From assembly GCF_003390915.1 (NCBI RefSeq), contig NZ_QMEM01000009.1:1-64000 (forward strand): a DNA stretch of 64,000 bases. Reading direction: 5' to 3'. The notes below the pieces were generated by a model. The model was not told the origin of the DNA. It ran no database searches and was given only the letters and a program-made list of their open reading frames with translations. Of this stretch, positions 51,070 through 59,284 are shown piece by piece. The position numbers were made by a program, and so were the translations under genes. The first letter of the stretch is position 1. Every line of letters starts with the position of its first letter. This stretch comes from Lewinella sp. IMCC34183. Its GTDB lineage: Bacteria > Bacteroidota > Bacteroidia > Chitinophagales > Saprospiraceae.

Positions 51070-52605
51070 ATGGCCAATACAGTAGACCCGCACATCCTGA
51101 TCATTTACGGCGCTTCCGGCGACCTCGCCCAGCGGAAACTCATCCCCGCCGTTTTCGATCTCTACCGGGGCGGTTACCTGCCGGACAATTTCGCCCTGCT
51201 GGGAGCCAGCCGCACCGACTTCACCGACGAAGCTTTCCGCCAGAAGGTCGTCTTCGAGAACGAGTTCTTCGACGACAAGCAGAAGGAGAGCGATAAACTG
51301 GAAGCCTTCTCCAAGCTCCTCTTCTACCAGGACCTAAAGGCCTACGACGGTGCGGAGGACGCCAAGAAACTCAAGGCCCGCCTCGATGACCTGAGCGAGC
51401 AATTCAGCACCGGCCACAATTACATCTTCTACCTCTCCACCCCGCCGAAGCTGTACAGCACCATACCGAAGGCCCTGGAAGCCGTCGGCCTCAACAAGCC
51501 CGAAGACGGCTGGTCGCGACTCGTCGTGGAGAAGCCCTTCGGCTACGACGAGCAGTCGGCCAAGGACCTCAACGAGGAACTGCAGTCGGTCTTCCGCGAG
51601 AACGACATCTACCGCATCGACCACTACCTCGGAAAGGAGACGGTACAAAACCTGCTGGTGACCCGCTTTGCCAACGGTTTCTTCGAGCCGCTGTGGAACC
51701 GCAACTACATCCAGTCGGTACAAATCACCGCCGCCGAAACCGTCGGCGTGGGCAGCCGCGGCGGCTACTACGACGAGAGCGGTGCCCTCCGCGACATGAT
51801 CCAGAACCACCTCCTGCAGGTGCTGGCTCACGTGGCTATGGAACCTCCCATACGGGCCGACGCCTACTCCATCCGCGGCGAGAAGATGAAGCTATTCCAG
51901 AGCCTCCGCGAGATCAAGGGCGAGGACGTCGCCAAGCAGGTGGTCCGCGCCCAGTACACCGCCGGCGAGACCAAGGACGGGGAGGTCGTCTCCTACCGCG
52001 ACGCCGAGGACGTACCCGACGACAGCAATACGGAGACCTACGTGGCGATGAAGTTCTTCATCGACAACTGGCGCTGGGCCGGCGTCCCCTTCTTCATCCG
52101 GACCGGCAAGTGTCTGCCCCTGAAGGTCACCGAGGTGGTCATCACCTTCAAGAACCCGCCGCAGGCGCTCTTCGCCAACCAGGACCGCTACGCCATGGAG
52201 TGCGACAACCAATTGATCATGCGCATCCAGCCCGATGAGGGCATGGCCATGGAGTTCGGCATGAAGGTGCCCGGCGAGGGCTTCCGAGTGAAGAACGTCG
52301 ATATGGATTTCTTCTACCGCGACCTCACCACCAAGGACGTTCCCGAATCGTACAGTCGCCTACTGCTCGACTGCATGAAGGGCGATCCCACCCTGTACGC
52401 CCGCGGCGACAGTGTCGAACAGGCCTGGGCCTTCGTGGACCCCATCCTCGACGCCTGGAAAAAGAATGAAGCCCCCCTCGCCTTCTACGAAGCCGGCACC
52501 TGGGGCCCCGAGGAAGCCGAAAAACTCTGGGACGGTATCCCCCATGCCAACTGGCGTAACCCGCAGGAATCGCTTACTGAGGAGAAGCACTACACCAAGT
52601 TATAG
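51070..52605 (+). CDS. zwf: Glucose-6-phosphate 1-dehydrogenase
   Basis: First enzyme of the oxidative pentose phosphate pathway. The 511 residues contain the coenzyme motif IIYGASGDLAQRKLIPAVFDLYRGG, the active-site signature RIDHYLGKETVQNLLVTRFAN with catalytic His, and FFEPLWNRNYIQSVQITAAETVGVGSRGGYYDESGALRDMIQNHLLQVL; PFFIRTGKCLPLK and RLLLDCMKGDPTLYARGDSVEQAWAFVDPIL follow. Divergent from rpiB and close to gnd. Length normal. Confidence 0.96.
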   Translation: MANTVDPHILIIYGASGDLAQRKLIPAVFDLYRGGYLPDNFALLGASRTDFTDEAFRQKVVFENEFFDDKQKESDKLEAFSKLLFYQDLKAYDGAEDAKKLKARLDDLSEQFSTGHNYIFYLSTPPKLYSTIPKALEAVGLNKPEDGWSRLVVEKPFGYDEQSAKDLNEELQSVFRENDIYRIDHYLGKETVQNLLVTRFANGFFEPLWNRNYIQSVQITAAETVGVGSRGGYYDESGALRDMIQNHLLQVLAHVAMEPPIRADAYSIRGEKMKLFQSLREIKGEDVAKQVVRAQYTAGETKDGEVVSYRDAEDVPDDSNTETYVAMKFFIDNWRWAGVPFFIRTGKCLPLKVTEVVITFKNPPQALFANQDRYAMECDNQLIMRIQPDEGMAMEFGMKVPGEGFRVKNVDMDFFYRDLTTKDVPESYSRLLLDCMKGDPTLYARGDSVEQAWAFVDPILDAWKKNEAPLAFYEAGTWGPEEAEKLWDGIPHANWRNPQESLTEEKHYTKL

Positions 52606-52711
52606 TTGTTGCGTTGGTGCGTTGTTGAATTGCTGCGTTACCCGCAGGACAAGTCCTATCGCTCCGCTCCAGGGCGTACATTGGGCCTACGCGTAGTACC
52701 GACGATTCACT

Positions 52712-52732
52712 TTCCGGAGCAAAGCGACGGAA
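52712..52732. repeat. Single hairpin of the GAGC-NNN-GCGA family
   Basis: A TTCCG/CGGAA stem (52712-52716, 52728-52732) encloses GAGCAAAGCGA, the same 11-base cap as in the array at 8450-8549 but with a wholly different stem. It lies in the 194-base gap between zwf and nadB, together with GGAC-AA-GTCC and the CTACGCGTAG palindrome. Nothing else was seen in that gap. Confidence 0.6.
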
Positions 52733-52799
52733 CAGAGCCGCCCAAGGCAGTAATTCACCCATTCAGCAATTCACCAACGGTGCAATCCACCAACCAAAA

Positions 52800-54398
52800 A
52801 TGACCACAGACGTATTAATCATCGGCTCCGGCATCGGCGGCCTCAGTACCGGCATCAAACTGGCCATGCTGCGCCCCGACCTGAAGATCGACGTGCTGAC
52901 GAAGGTCAACGAGCGGGAAAGCAACACCAGCTATGCCCAGGGCGGCGTGGCGGCGGTGTGGGACCACGGAGCCGATACCTACGAGAAGCATATCGCCGAC
53001 ACACTGGATGCCGGCGCGGGGCTGTGCGACGAGCACATCGTCCGTATCGTGGTCGAGGAAGGCCCCGAGCGGGTGGAGGAGATCATCGAGTGGGGGACGC
53101 GCTTCGACCTGAATGCCTTCGAGAAATACGACCTGGGGCGTGAGGGCGGCCACTCAGTCAACCGCATCCTGCACTACAAGGACCTGACCGGCTGGGAGAT
53201 CCAGCGCGCCCTGAGTGCCAAGGCGGCTACCCTGGACAACCTGACGGTCCACGAGCACTACTTTGCTCTGGACCTGCTTACCCAGCACCACCTCGGCCAC
53301 ATCGTGACGCGGCTCACCGAGGGGATCGAATGCTACGGCGCCTACGTACTCAATAAGGAGAACTGGGAGATCAGCACCATCCTCGCCCGCACCACCGTCC
53401 TGGCCGCCGGCGGTAACGGACAGATATACCGCAGCACCACCAACCCGGTGATCGCTACCGGCGACGGTATCGCCATGGCCTATCGCGCCAAGGTGCACCT
53501 GGAGAATATGGAATTCGTGCAGTTTCACCCCACGGCGCTCTACAATCCGGGATTGGAGAAGCAGGCCTTCCTCGTCAGCGAGGCGGTGCGCGGCTTCGGG
53601 GCCATCCTGAAGCGGCCGGACGGCACGGAGTTCATGCACGACTACGACCCCCGCGGCAGCCTTGCCCCCCGGGACATCGTGGCCCGCGCCATCGATAACG
53701 AAATGAAGGTGACCGGCGCGGAATACATGTGCCTGGACTGCACCCACCTCGACCAGGAGAAATTCATCGCCCACTTCCCCACGATCTACGACAAGTGCAA
53801 GGAAACCGGCATCGATCCCATGCACGACCTTATCCCGGTCACCCCCGCCTGTCACTATATGTGCGGCGGCGTGCAGGTCGATGAGTTCGGCCGCAGCTCC
53901 GTCAACCAGCTCTACGCCTGTGGCGAATGCACCAGCACCGGCTTGCACGGGGCCAATCGCCTGGCGAGCAACAGCCTGCTGGAGGCCCTGGTGTTCGGCC
54001 ACCGCATCGCGCACTCGATCGCCGCCAACATCGACAACAGCGAAGGAGAATCCCGTATCCCCCAGTGGGAACGCACCGGGACCACCGAGCCGAAGGAGCA
54101 GGTACTCATTACGCAGAGCATAAAAGAACTCAAGGAGGTCATGTCGAGCTACGTCGGCATCGTCCGCAGCGACAAGCGCCTCAAGCGGGCCAAGGACCGC
54201 CTCAGCCTACTCCATAACGAGACCGAGGAGCTTTACCGCAACAGCCTCGTCAGCCCCCAGCTCTGCGAGCTGCGTAACCTGATCACGGTGGGCTACCTGG
54301 TTTCCAAGGCCGCCTCGCTACGTAAGGAGAGCCGGGGGCTGCACTTCACCACCGACTATCCTGAGAAGGCGGATTTCGTACAGTATTCGGTACTGTAG
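52800..54398 (+). CDS. nadB: L-aspartate oxidase
   Basis: FAD enzyme that oxidises L-aspartate to iminoaspartate in de novo NAD synthesis. The 532 residues open with VLIIGSGIGGLSTGIKLAM (G9-x-G-x-x-G) and contain NTSYAQGGVAAVWDHGADTYEKHIADTLDAGAGLCDE, GREGGHSVNRILHYKD, FVQFHPTALYNPG, SEAVRGFGAILKRPDG, HMCGG-type HYMCGGVQVDEFGRSSVNQLYACGECTSTGLHGANRLASNSLLEALVFG. A C-terminal helical domain is complete. nadA and nadC are not in the window. It converges with the DNA ligase gene. Confidence 0.95.
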   Translation: MTTDVLIIGSGIGGLSTGIKLAMLRPDLKIDVLTKVNERESNTSYAQGGVAAVWDHGADTYEKHIADTLDAGAGLCDEHIVRIVVEEGPERVEEIIEWGTRFDLNAFEKYDLGREGGHSVNRILHYKDLTGWEIQRALSAKAATLDNLTVHEHYFALDLLTQHHLGHIVTRLTEGIECYGAYVLNKENWEISTILARTTVLAAGGNGQIYRSTTNPVIATGDGIAMAYRAKVHLENMEFVQFHPTALYNPGLEKQAFLVSEAVRGFGAILKRPDGTEFMHDYDPRGSLAPRDIVARAIDNEMKVTGAEYMCLDCTHLDQEKFIAHFPTIYDKCKETGIDPMHDLIPVTPACHYMCGGVQVDEFGRSSVNQLYACGECTSTGLHGANRLASNSLLEALVFGHRIAHSIAANIDNSEGESRIPQWERTGTTEPKEQVLITQSIKELKEVMSSYVGIVRSDKRLKRAKDRLSLLHNETEELYRNSLVSPQLCELRNLITVGYLVSKAASLRKESRGLHFTTDYPEKADFVQYSVL

Positions 54399-54497
54399 GG
54401 CGGGCAGCACATCGGATGTCCCGCACATCATCACTCATATTGCTGTCCCGGAAGTGCCGACCTGGCCTCAGCGAACCAACCAATCGGTTGCCACTAA

Positions 54498-56093
54498 TCA
54501 GCCTCCGTAGGTCTCTAGGAGTGCATCAAGATCGGCCTTGGTATTCGCCTCATCTACGGGCTTGTCCTGCCGCCACCGCAGCATGCGGGGAAAGCGCAGC
54601 GCGACGCCCGACTTGTGGCGTGTAGACTTGCGGATGCCCTCGAAGCCGATCTCGAAGACCTGCTTCGGCTTTACGCTGCGAACGGGGCCGAAGCGGTCGA
54701 CGGTATTGCGGCGCACCCACGCCGTGATCTTGTTGAATTCCTTATCGGTGAGCCCGGAGTAAGCCTTGGTGAAGGGCACCAACTGGTCGCCGTCCCATAC
54801 CCCGAAGGTGAAGTCGGTGTAGAGGTTGGCCCGCCGCCCGTGGCCCCGCTGGGCGTACATCATCACGGCATCGATGGTGAGGGGGTCCACCTTCCACTTC
54901 CACCAGTCGCCCTTCTTGCGGCCCTGCTTGTACGCGCTGTCTATCCGCTTGAGCATGATACCCTCGCTGAACTTCTCCCGGGCGGTTTCCCGCTCGGCGG
55001 CCAGGTCGTCCCAGTTGTCGAAGGCGAAGACCGGCGACAGCTGCAACACGCCACCGGTATCGTGCTCCTCCATGATCCGTTCCAGCAGTTCGCGGCGCCC
55101 GGACAGCGGCAACTTGCGGACGTCGCGGCCCTCGTACTCGAGCAGGTCGTAGCACATGAGGATGACGGGGGCGTCCTTCAGTAGTTTCTTGCTCACCGTC
55201 TTGCGTCCGATCCGGGTCTGCAGTACGTTGAAGCCCAGCGGCTGCCCGTCCTTAAAGGGTAGAATCTCCCCGTCAATAACCGTGCCGTTCGGAATAGCGG
55301 AGGCCAGTATGTGATACTCCGGGTACTTATCGTTAACTAGCTCCTCCCCGCGCGACCAGACAAACACCTCGTCGTCGCGCACGATCACCTGTCCGCGGAT
55401 GCCGTCCCACTTGTGCTCGGCCTGCCAATCGGCGGGATCGCCCAGGTCGGCGGCGGGTTGCTCCAGCTGGTAGGCCAGGTAAAAGGGATAGGGGCGGGAG
55501 ATGTCGTCGGTGGCCGACTCACTGTGGATCAGGTCCTCGAAGGTGGTGTCGTTGGGCGTCCAGTTGCCCATCAGCCGGTGAGCCAGGTTGGTTTCCTCGA
55601 TGCCCGTGGCGCGGGAGAGGGCGCGGGTCATCAGTTTCTGGCTCACGCCGACGCGGAAGCTGCCGGTAATGAGCTTATTGAACAGGTAGCGCTCCGTGGT
55701 GTCGAGGCCGTTCCAGGCTTCCTGCACCGCTTCCTTCTTTCCCTCCTCGTCGTATTTGGCGAACTCCTGGATGTAGTCGATCCAGTGGGTGAGGGTGTGG
55801 TCGTAGTCGTGCTCCGGCGGCGGCAGTACGAGGGCGATGGTTTCTGCCAGATCGCCCACCACGTGGTAGCTCTCCTCCAGGATCCAGGTATCGATGCCGC
55901 TCATTTCGGAAGCCCAGGCCCGCAGCAGTTTCGAGTTGACGGTCCGTCGCGGCCGGCGGTGACTGAGGAGGGCTACGGTCCAGAGCTTGTCCTCGTCGTC
56001 CACCTGCAGGAAATAATCGGCCAGGGCATCCACCTTGGCGTTGATCTTGGTGGTGCGGTCCAGGCGGCGGAACATTTCTGCGAAGTTCTTCAT
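54498..56093 (-). CDS. ATP-dependent DNA ligase
   Basis: A 531-residue ATP-dependent ligase with an N-terminal DNA-binding domain (1-200), the adenylation domain with active Lys228 in AEHKWDGIRGQVIVRD, and motifs ELVNDKYPEYHI, GTVIDGEILPF, MLKRIDSAYKQGRKKGDWWKWKVDP (motifs IV-V), then an OB domain ending with RHKSGVALRFPRMLRWRQDKP. This is the bacterial form that travels with an MBL exonuclease, here encoded just upstream on the same strand. Such pairs are thought to act in DNA repair. ATG 56093 is preferred because the 11 residues before it (from an upstream ATG) are not conserved-looking. The 153-base gap to the exonuclease gene holds an 81-bp repeat. Confidence 0.92.
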   Translation of the reverse strand: MKNFAEMFRRLDRTTKINAKVDALADYFLQVDDEDKLWTVALLSHRRPRRTVNSKLLRAWASEMSGIDTWILEESYHVVGDLAETIALVLPPPEHDYDHTLTHWIDYIQEFAKYDEEGKKEAVQEAWNGLDTTERYLFNKLITGSFRVGVSQKLMTRALSRATGIEETNLAHRLMGNWTPNDTTFEDLIHSESATDDISRPYPFYLAYQLEQPAADLGDPADWQAEHKWDGIRGQVIVRDDEVFVWSRGEELVNDKYPEYHILASAIPNGTVIDGEILPFKDGQPLGFNVLQTRIGRKTVSKKLLKDAPVILMCYDLLEYEGRDVRKLPLSGRRELLERIMEEHDTGGVLQLSPVFAFDNWDDLAAERETAREKFSEGIMLKRIDSAYKQGRKKGDWWKWKVDPLTIDAVMMYAQRGHGRRANLYTDFTFGVWDGDQLVPFTKAYSGLTDKEFNKITAWVRRNTVDRFGPVRSVKPKQVFEIGFEGIRKSTRHKSGVALRFPRMLRWRQDKPVDEANTKADLDALLETYGG

Positions 56094-56132
56094 CGGGGGG
56101 AGGTTGCAGAGGTGGGCAGAGGGCACAAAGAT

Positions 56133-56213
56133 TTACCGCAGAGGAAAGGAAGCACGCGAAGGTGCGCAAAAACGCTTGGCGAAACGTTGCGGTTCTCTGC
56201 GACTCTGCGGTAA
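56133..56213. repeat. 81-bp element with 11-bp terminal inverted repeats
   Basis: TTACCGCAGAG (56133-56143) and CTCTGCGGTAA (56203-56213) are exact inverted repeats bounding a GC/A-rich interior that can itself fold (GCGCAAAAACGCTTGGCG). The sequence recalls the dispersed 'CTTTGCGTCTCTGCGGT' non-coding repeats common in bacterial genomes. It has no coding capacity and separates the ligase gene from its partner exonuclease gene. It is too short to be an insertion sequence; a MITE-like or REP-like element is the best label. Confidence 0.5.
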
Positions 56214-56246
56214 CCCTCGGCCGCTCTCTCCCTATCTCCGTGTTCT

Positions 56247-57293
56247 CTACTCCGCATCAGCAGCAGCATTTTCCTTCTCAGTCTCCTCATTCCCCTTCGT
56301 CTCGATCTCCGCCAGTTCGCCCTCGTACTCGGTGTGGAGCTCGACGGCGTTGAGGCCCTGCTCGCGGAGGTACTTGCTGAAGATGGCCGTGTAACCGTGG
56401 GTGACGTAGACGTTGTCGGCACCGGTAAGGTCGATGGCCTCGAGGAGGCTGGGCCAGTCGCAGTGGTCGCTGAGCACGAAGCCGCGGTCGGCACCCCGGC
56501 GGCGGCGGGCGCCGCGGAGGGTCATCCAGCCGGAGGCGGCCCCGATGGAGGCGTTGCCAAACTTCTTGACCCAGGGCTGGCCGATGGCACCCGGGGTGGC
56601 CACGACGATGTTGCCGGGGTAGTCTTTCTTGTTGATCTCGCGGGTGACGCGGGTGGTCGGGGGCAGTTTGACGCCCTGCTTCCGGAGCACCTCGTTGGTG
56701 TTCTCGATGGCCCCGTGGGTATAGATCTTGCCGATGCTGGTGTCGAGGCCGTCCAGCAGCCGCTGGGCCTTGCCGAGGGCGTAGCCGGTCAGGATGGCGG
56801 TGCGGCCCTCGCTGGCGGTCTGCCGCCACCAGTCGTTGATGTCGGCCATGACTTCCTCCTGCGGCGTCCAGCGGTAGACGGGCAGGCCGAAGGTGGACTC
56901 CGTGATGAAGTGCTGGCACCTGACCGGCTCGTAGGCCTCGGACAGGCCGTCGTCCTCCAGTTTATAGTCGCCGCTGGCCACCCAGATCTCCCCCTGGTAC
57001 TCCACGCGAATCTGCGCCGAGCCGATGATGTGGCCGGCGGGGTGAAAACTGAACTTGACGCCGTTGATGGTTCTCACCTCCCCAAATTCGACCGTTTCCA
57101 GCTTGATGTCGCCGAGGCGGTAGCGGATGACGGGCGCCGCGGCGCGGGTGCAGAGGTAGTGCTTATTCCCCCAGCGGGAGTGGTCGGCGTGCCCGTGGGT
57201 AATGAGGGCGCGGTCGACCGGTTTCCACGGATCAATGTAGACGTCGGCGCGCTCGCAGTAGATCCCGTTATCGTTGAAGGTTAGGAGGGGCAT
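56247..57293 (-). CDS. Ligase-associated DNA exonuclease (metallo-beta-lactamase fold)
   Basis: A 348-residue MBL-fold nuclease of the ligase-associated group. The metal motif HxHxDH is H33-G-H35-A-D37-H38 in ALITHGHADHSRWG; FHPAGHIIGSAQIRVEYQGEIWVASGDYKLEDDGLSEAYEP and HFITESTFGLPVYRW follow, and a beta-CASP-like part holds ILTGYALGKAQRLL and DHCDWPSLLEAI. The C-terminal 30 residues are highly acidic (EGELAEIETKGNEETEKENAAADAE) and look disordered. ATG 57293 gives MPLLTFNDNGIYCERADVYIDPW, the family N-terminus. It precedes the ATP-dependent ligase on the same strand. Confidence 0.92.
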   Translation of the reverse strand: MPLLTFNDNGIYCERADVYIDPWKPVDRALITHGHADHSRWGNKHYLCTRAAAPVIRYRLGDIKLETVEFGEVRTINGVKFSFHPAGHIIGSAQIRVEYQGEIWVASGDYKLEDDGLSEAYEPVRCQHFITESTFGLPVYRWTPQEEVMADINDWWRQTASEGRTAILTGYALGKAQRLLDGLDTSIGKIYTHGAIENTNEVLRKQGVKLPPTTRVTREINKKDYPGNIVVATPGAIGQPWVKKFGNASIGAASGWMTLRGARRRRGADRGFVLSDHCDWPSLLEAIDLTGADNVYVTHGYTAIFSKYLREQGLNAVELHTEYEGELAEIETKGNEETEKENAAADAE

Positions 57294-57375
57294 TGCCCTT
57301 CTAACGTGGCCGTTTCGCCGCGGTTCCGTACTTGACAATCTAAAATTATCGTGATTTCTTTACAGGTGGCGGCCG

Positions 57376-57408
57376 ATAGGTAAAGAAAACGCTCTTTTCT
57401 TTACCTAT
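57376..57408. promoter_or_regulatory. Perfect 14-bp inverted repeat upstream of the Fic gene
   Basis: ATAGGTAAAGAAAA (57376-57389) and TTTTCTTTACCTAT (57395-57408) are exact inverted repeats around CGCTC. A third half-site, TTTCTTTAC, lies about 20 bases to the left (57355-57363). The repeat ends 37 bases before the Fic ATG, where an autoregulatory operator would sit. It could also form an mRNA hairpin. The Fic protein has a C-terminal winged-helix-like region that could bind it. Confidence 0.6.
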
Positions 57409-57445
57409 TTTTAGACGGTGCAAAGAAACTTCAACCGAGCCTGTC

Positions 57446-58519
57446 ATGAAAGAATATAGTATTCCTGACCTGCCACTCCCACGGGAACTTGAGTCCAGGG
57501 CAATTCTAAAAGAGGTGCTGAAGGCGAGTCGGCAGTTGGCCGAGTTGAAGGGCGTTATAAAGACCATTCCCAATGAAAATATCCTGATCAACTCGCTGAC
57601 CCTTCAAGAGGCGCAGGACAGCTCGGCAGTGGAGAACATCATCACCACTCAGGATGAGTTATACCAGGCAGAATTGAATTTAGACGGTAGGATTTCACTG
57701 GCTACAAAGGAAGTACAACGCTACGCTTCGGCCCTTCGCCAGGGCTTTTTGCGAATAAGCCAGGCCGGGGTGATCACCCGCCGTCACATTCTGGACATAC
57801 AGGCCGAACTTGAACAAAACAATGCAGGTGTAAGAGCCATTCCTGGTACCCAACTAAAAAACGACCGTACGGGAGAGGTGATTTATACGCCCCCACAGCA
57901 TCCTGCGGAAATTAATCGGCTGATTGACAACCTGCTGGAATTCATCAACGACAATGAATTATCAGATTTGGACCCATTGGTAAAGATGGCCGTGATCCAC
58001 CACCAGTTTGAATCCATACACCCCTTTTACGACGGCAATGGGAGGACGGGGCGCATTCTGAACATTCTGTACCTGGTCAATCAGGGCCTGCTGGACTTGC
58101 CTATCCTGTACTTGAGCCAGTACATTATTCAGAACAAACAGGAATACTATCACCTGCTACAAAAGGTGCGTGACGAAGGCGATTGGGAAACTTGGATAAC
58201 CTACATAGTACGTGGAGTTACGGCTACAGCGGCAGATACGATACGCTTGACCCGCGACTTAAAGTCCTTAATGCAGGAATACAAGGTCACGCTGAGGAGA
58301 CAGGAGCCACGGATCTACTCGCAGGATTTGTTAAACAATATTTTCCGCCACCCCTACACGAAGATTGAATTCGTGATGAATGATTTACGCGTAAGCCGCC
58401 CCACGGCGACCGCTTACCTCGGTAAACTATCAGGTTTGGGCATTCTGACCAAGCATAAACTTGGTCGCAGTCATTTCTATGTCAACGACCGACTAGTCAG
58501 CTTGCTCACCGACCGCTAA
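57446..58519 (+). CDS. Fic family protein (putative AMP transferase) with C-terminal winged helix
   Basis: A 357-residue Fic protein that probably transfers AMP to a target hydroxyl. The catalytic motif is H192-P-F-Y-D-G-N-G-R-T-G-R203. The N-terminus has the inhibitory helix S59-S-A-V-E63-N64 of the [S/T]xxxE[G/N] type, so autoinhibition is built in (class II). Residues from about 300 (YSQDLLNNIFRHPYTKIEFVMNDLRVSRPTATAYLGKLSGLGIL) look like a winged helix. Base composition is visibly lower in GC than both neighbours, suggesting a more recent arrival. No separate antitoxin gene is present. A perfect inverted repeat lies just upstream. It diverges from the exonuclease gene. Confidence 0.9.
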   Translation: MKEYSIPDLPLPRELESRAILKEVLKASRQLAELKGVIKTIPNENILINSLTLQEAQDSSAVENIITTQDELYQAELNLDGRISLATKEVQRYASALRQGFLRISQAGVITRRHILDIQAELEQNNAGVRAIPGTQLKNDRTGEVIYTPPQHPAEINRLIDNLLEFINDNELSDLDPLVKMAVIHHQFESIHPFYDGNGRTGRILNILYLVNQGLLDLPILYLSQYIIQNKQEYYHLLQKVRDEGDWETWITYIVRGVTATAADTIRLTRDLKSLMQEYKVTLRRQEPRIYSQDLLNNIFRHPYTKIEFVMNDLRVSRPTATAYLGKLSGLGILTKHKLGRSHFYVNDRLVSLLTDR

Positions 58520-58536
58520 CTGCAACGCTTTCACTC

Positions 58537-59280
58537 TTAGGACGCTACCTTCCACGCCCCCAACCCCCGCTCGAACATCAGCGCCTCCGTACCCCAGGTC
58601 ACCAGGTCGAAGCCGCGCTCCCGCATGACGCGCGCGTCCTCGGGGCGCACCGTAAAGATGCCGGTAAATAAGCCGTGCTCCTGCCCGAGGGCAAGCACCC
58701 GATCCATCACCTCCTTCAGTTTAGAGTCGGCCAGGTTCCCCTTCTGTTCCAGGCCCAGGCTGACGCTCAGGTCCCACGGACCAATATAGAGCCCGTCCAG
58801 GCCCGGTACGGCCGCGATGGCGGTCAGGTTGTCAACGGCGGCGGCGGTCTCCACCATCGCGAAGCAGACCGTAGCGTCGTTGGCATCCGCGAAATAGTCA
58901 CCCTCGTGCAGCATCCCGGCCCGGAAGGGACCGAACGAGCGATTTCCCGCCGGTGGGTACTTCGCGGCCCGCACGAAGGCCGCCACGTCGTCCGCGGTCT
59001 CGATCATCGGGCAGATCAGCCCCTCCACGCCGTAGTCCAGCGCGTTCATAATCAGCTCCGGGCGGTTCCAGGCCAGCCGCGCCAGGGCCGGTACTCCGCC
59101 CGCCGTGATGGCCTGCACCATGCCCAGCAGGTCACCGTTCTCGATGTAGCCGTGCTGCAGGTCCAGGGTCACGGTATCCAGGCCCGCACGGCCCATCCGT
59201 TCCGCAAGGAGGGGGACCGGCAGCGTCATGAACACGTTACTGACGGCATCCGGCCCGCACAGTCGTTTCTTCAGAGTCAC
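58537..59280 (-). CDS. HpcH/HpaI family aldolase
   Basis: A 247-residue class II pyruvate aldolase of the HpcH/HpaI (2-dehydro-3-deoxyglucarate aldolase) family. It shows TVTLDLQHGYIEN, ALARLAWNRPELIMNALDYGVEGLICPMIETADDV, RSFGPFRAGM, the metal-ligand Glu in CFAMVETAAAVDN and Asp in LDGLYIGPWDLSVSLGL. It cleaves 2-keto-3-deoxy acids or 4-hydroxy-2-keto acids to pyruvate and an aldehyde; the substrate is not readable here. The start is a GTG at 59280, four bases after the CocE-like gene stop, so they are likely co-transcribed. It could offer an aldolase branch for keto-deoxy sugar acids, but it lies 40 kb from the pentonate genes. Confidence 0.85.
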   Translation of the reverse strand: MTLKKRLCGPDAVSNVFMTLPVPLLAERMGRAGLDTVTLDLQHGYIENGDLLGMVQAITAGGVPALARLAWNRPELIMNALDYGVEGLICPMIETADDVAAFVRAAKYPPAGNRSFGPFRAGMLHEGDYFADANDATVCFAMVETAAAVDNLTAIAAVPGLDGLYIGPWDLSVSLGLEQKGNLADSKLKEVMDRVLALGQEHGLFTGIFTVRPEDARVMRERGFDLVTWGTEALMFERGLGAWKVAS

Positions 59281-59284
59281 CGGA

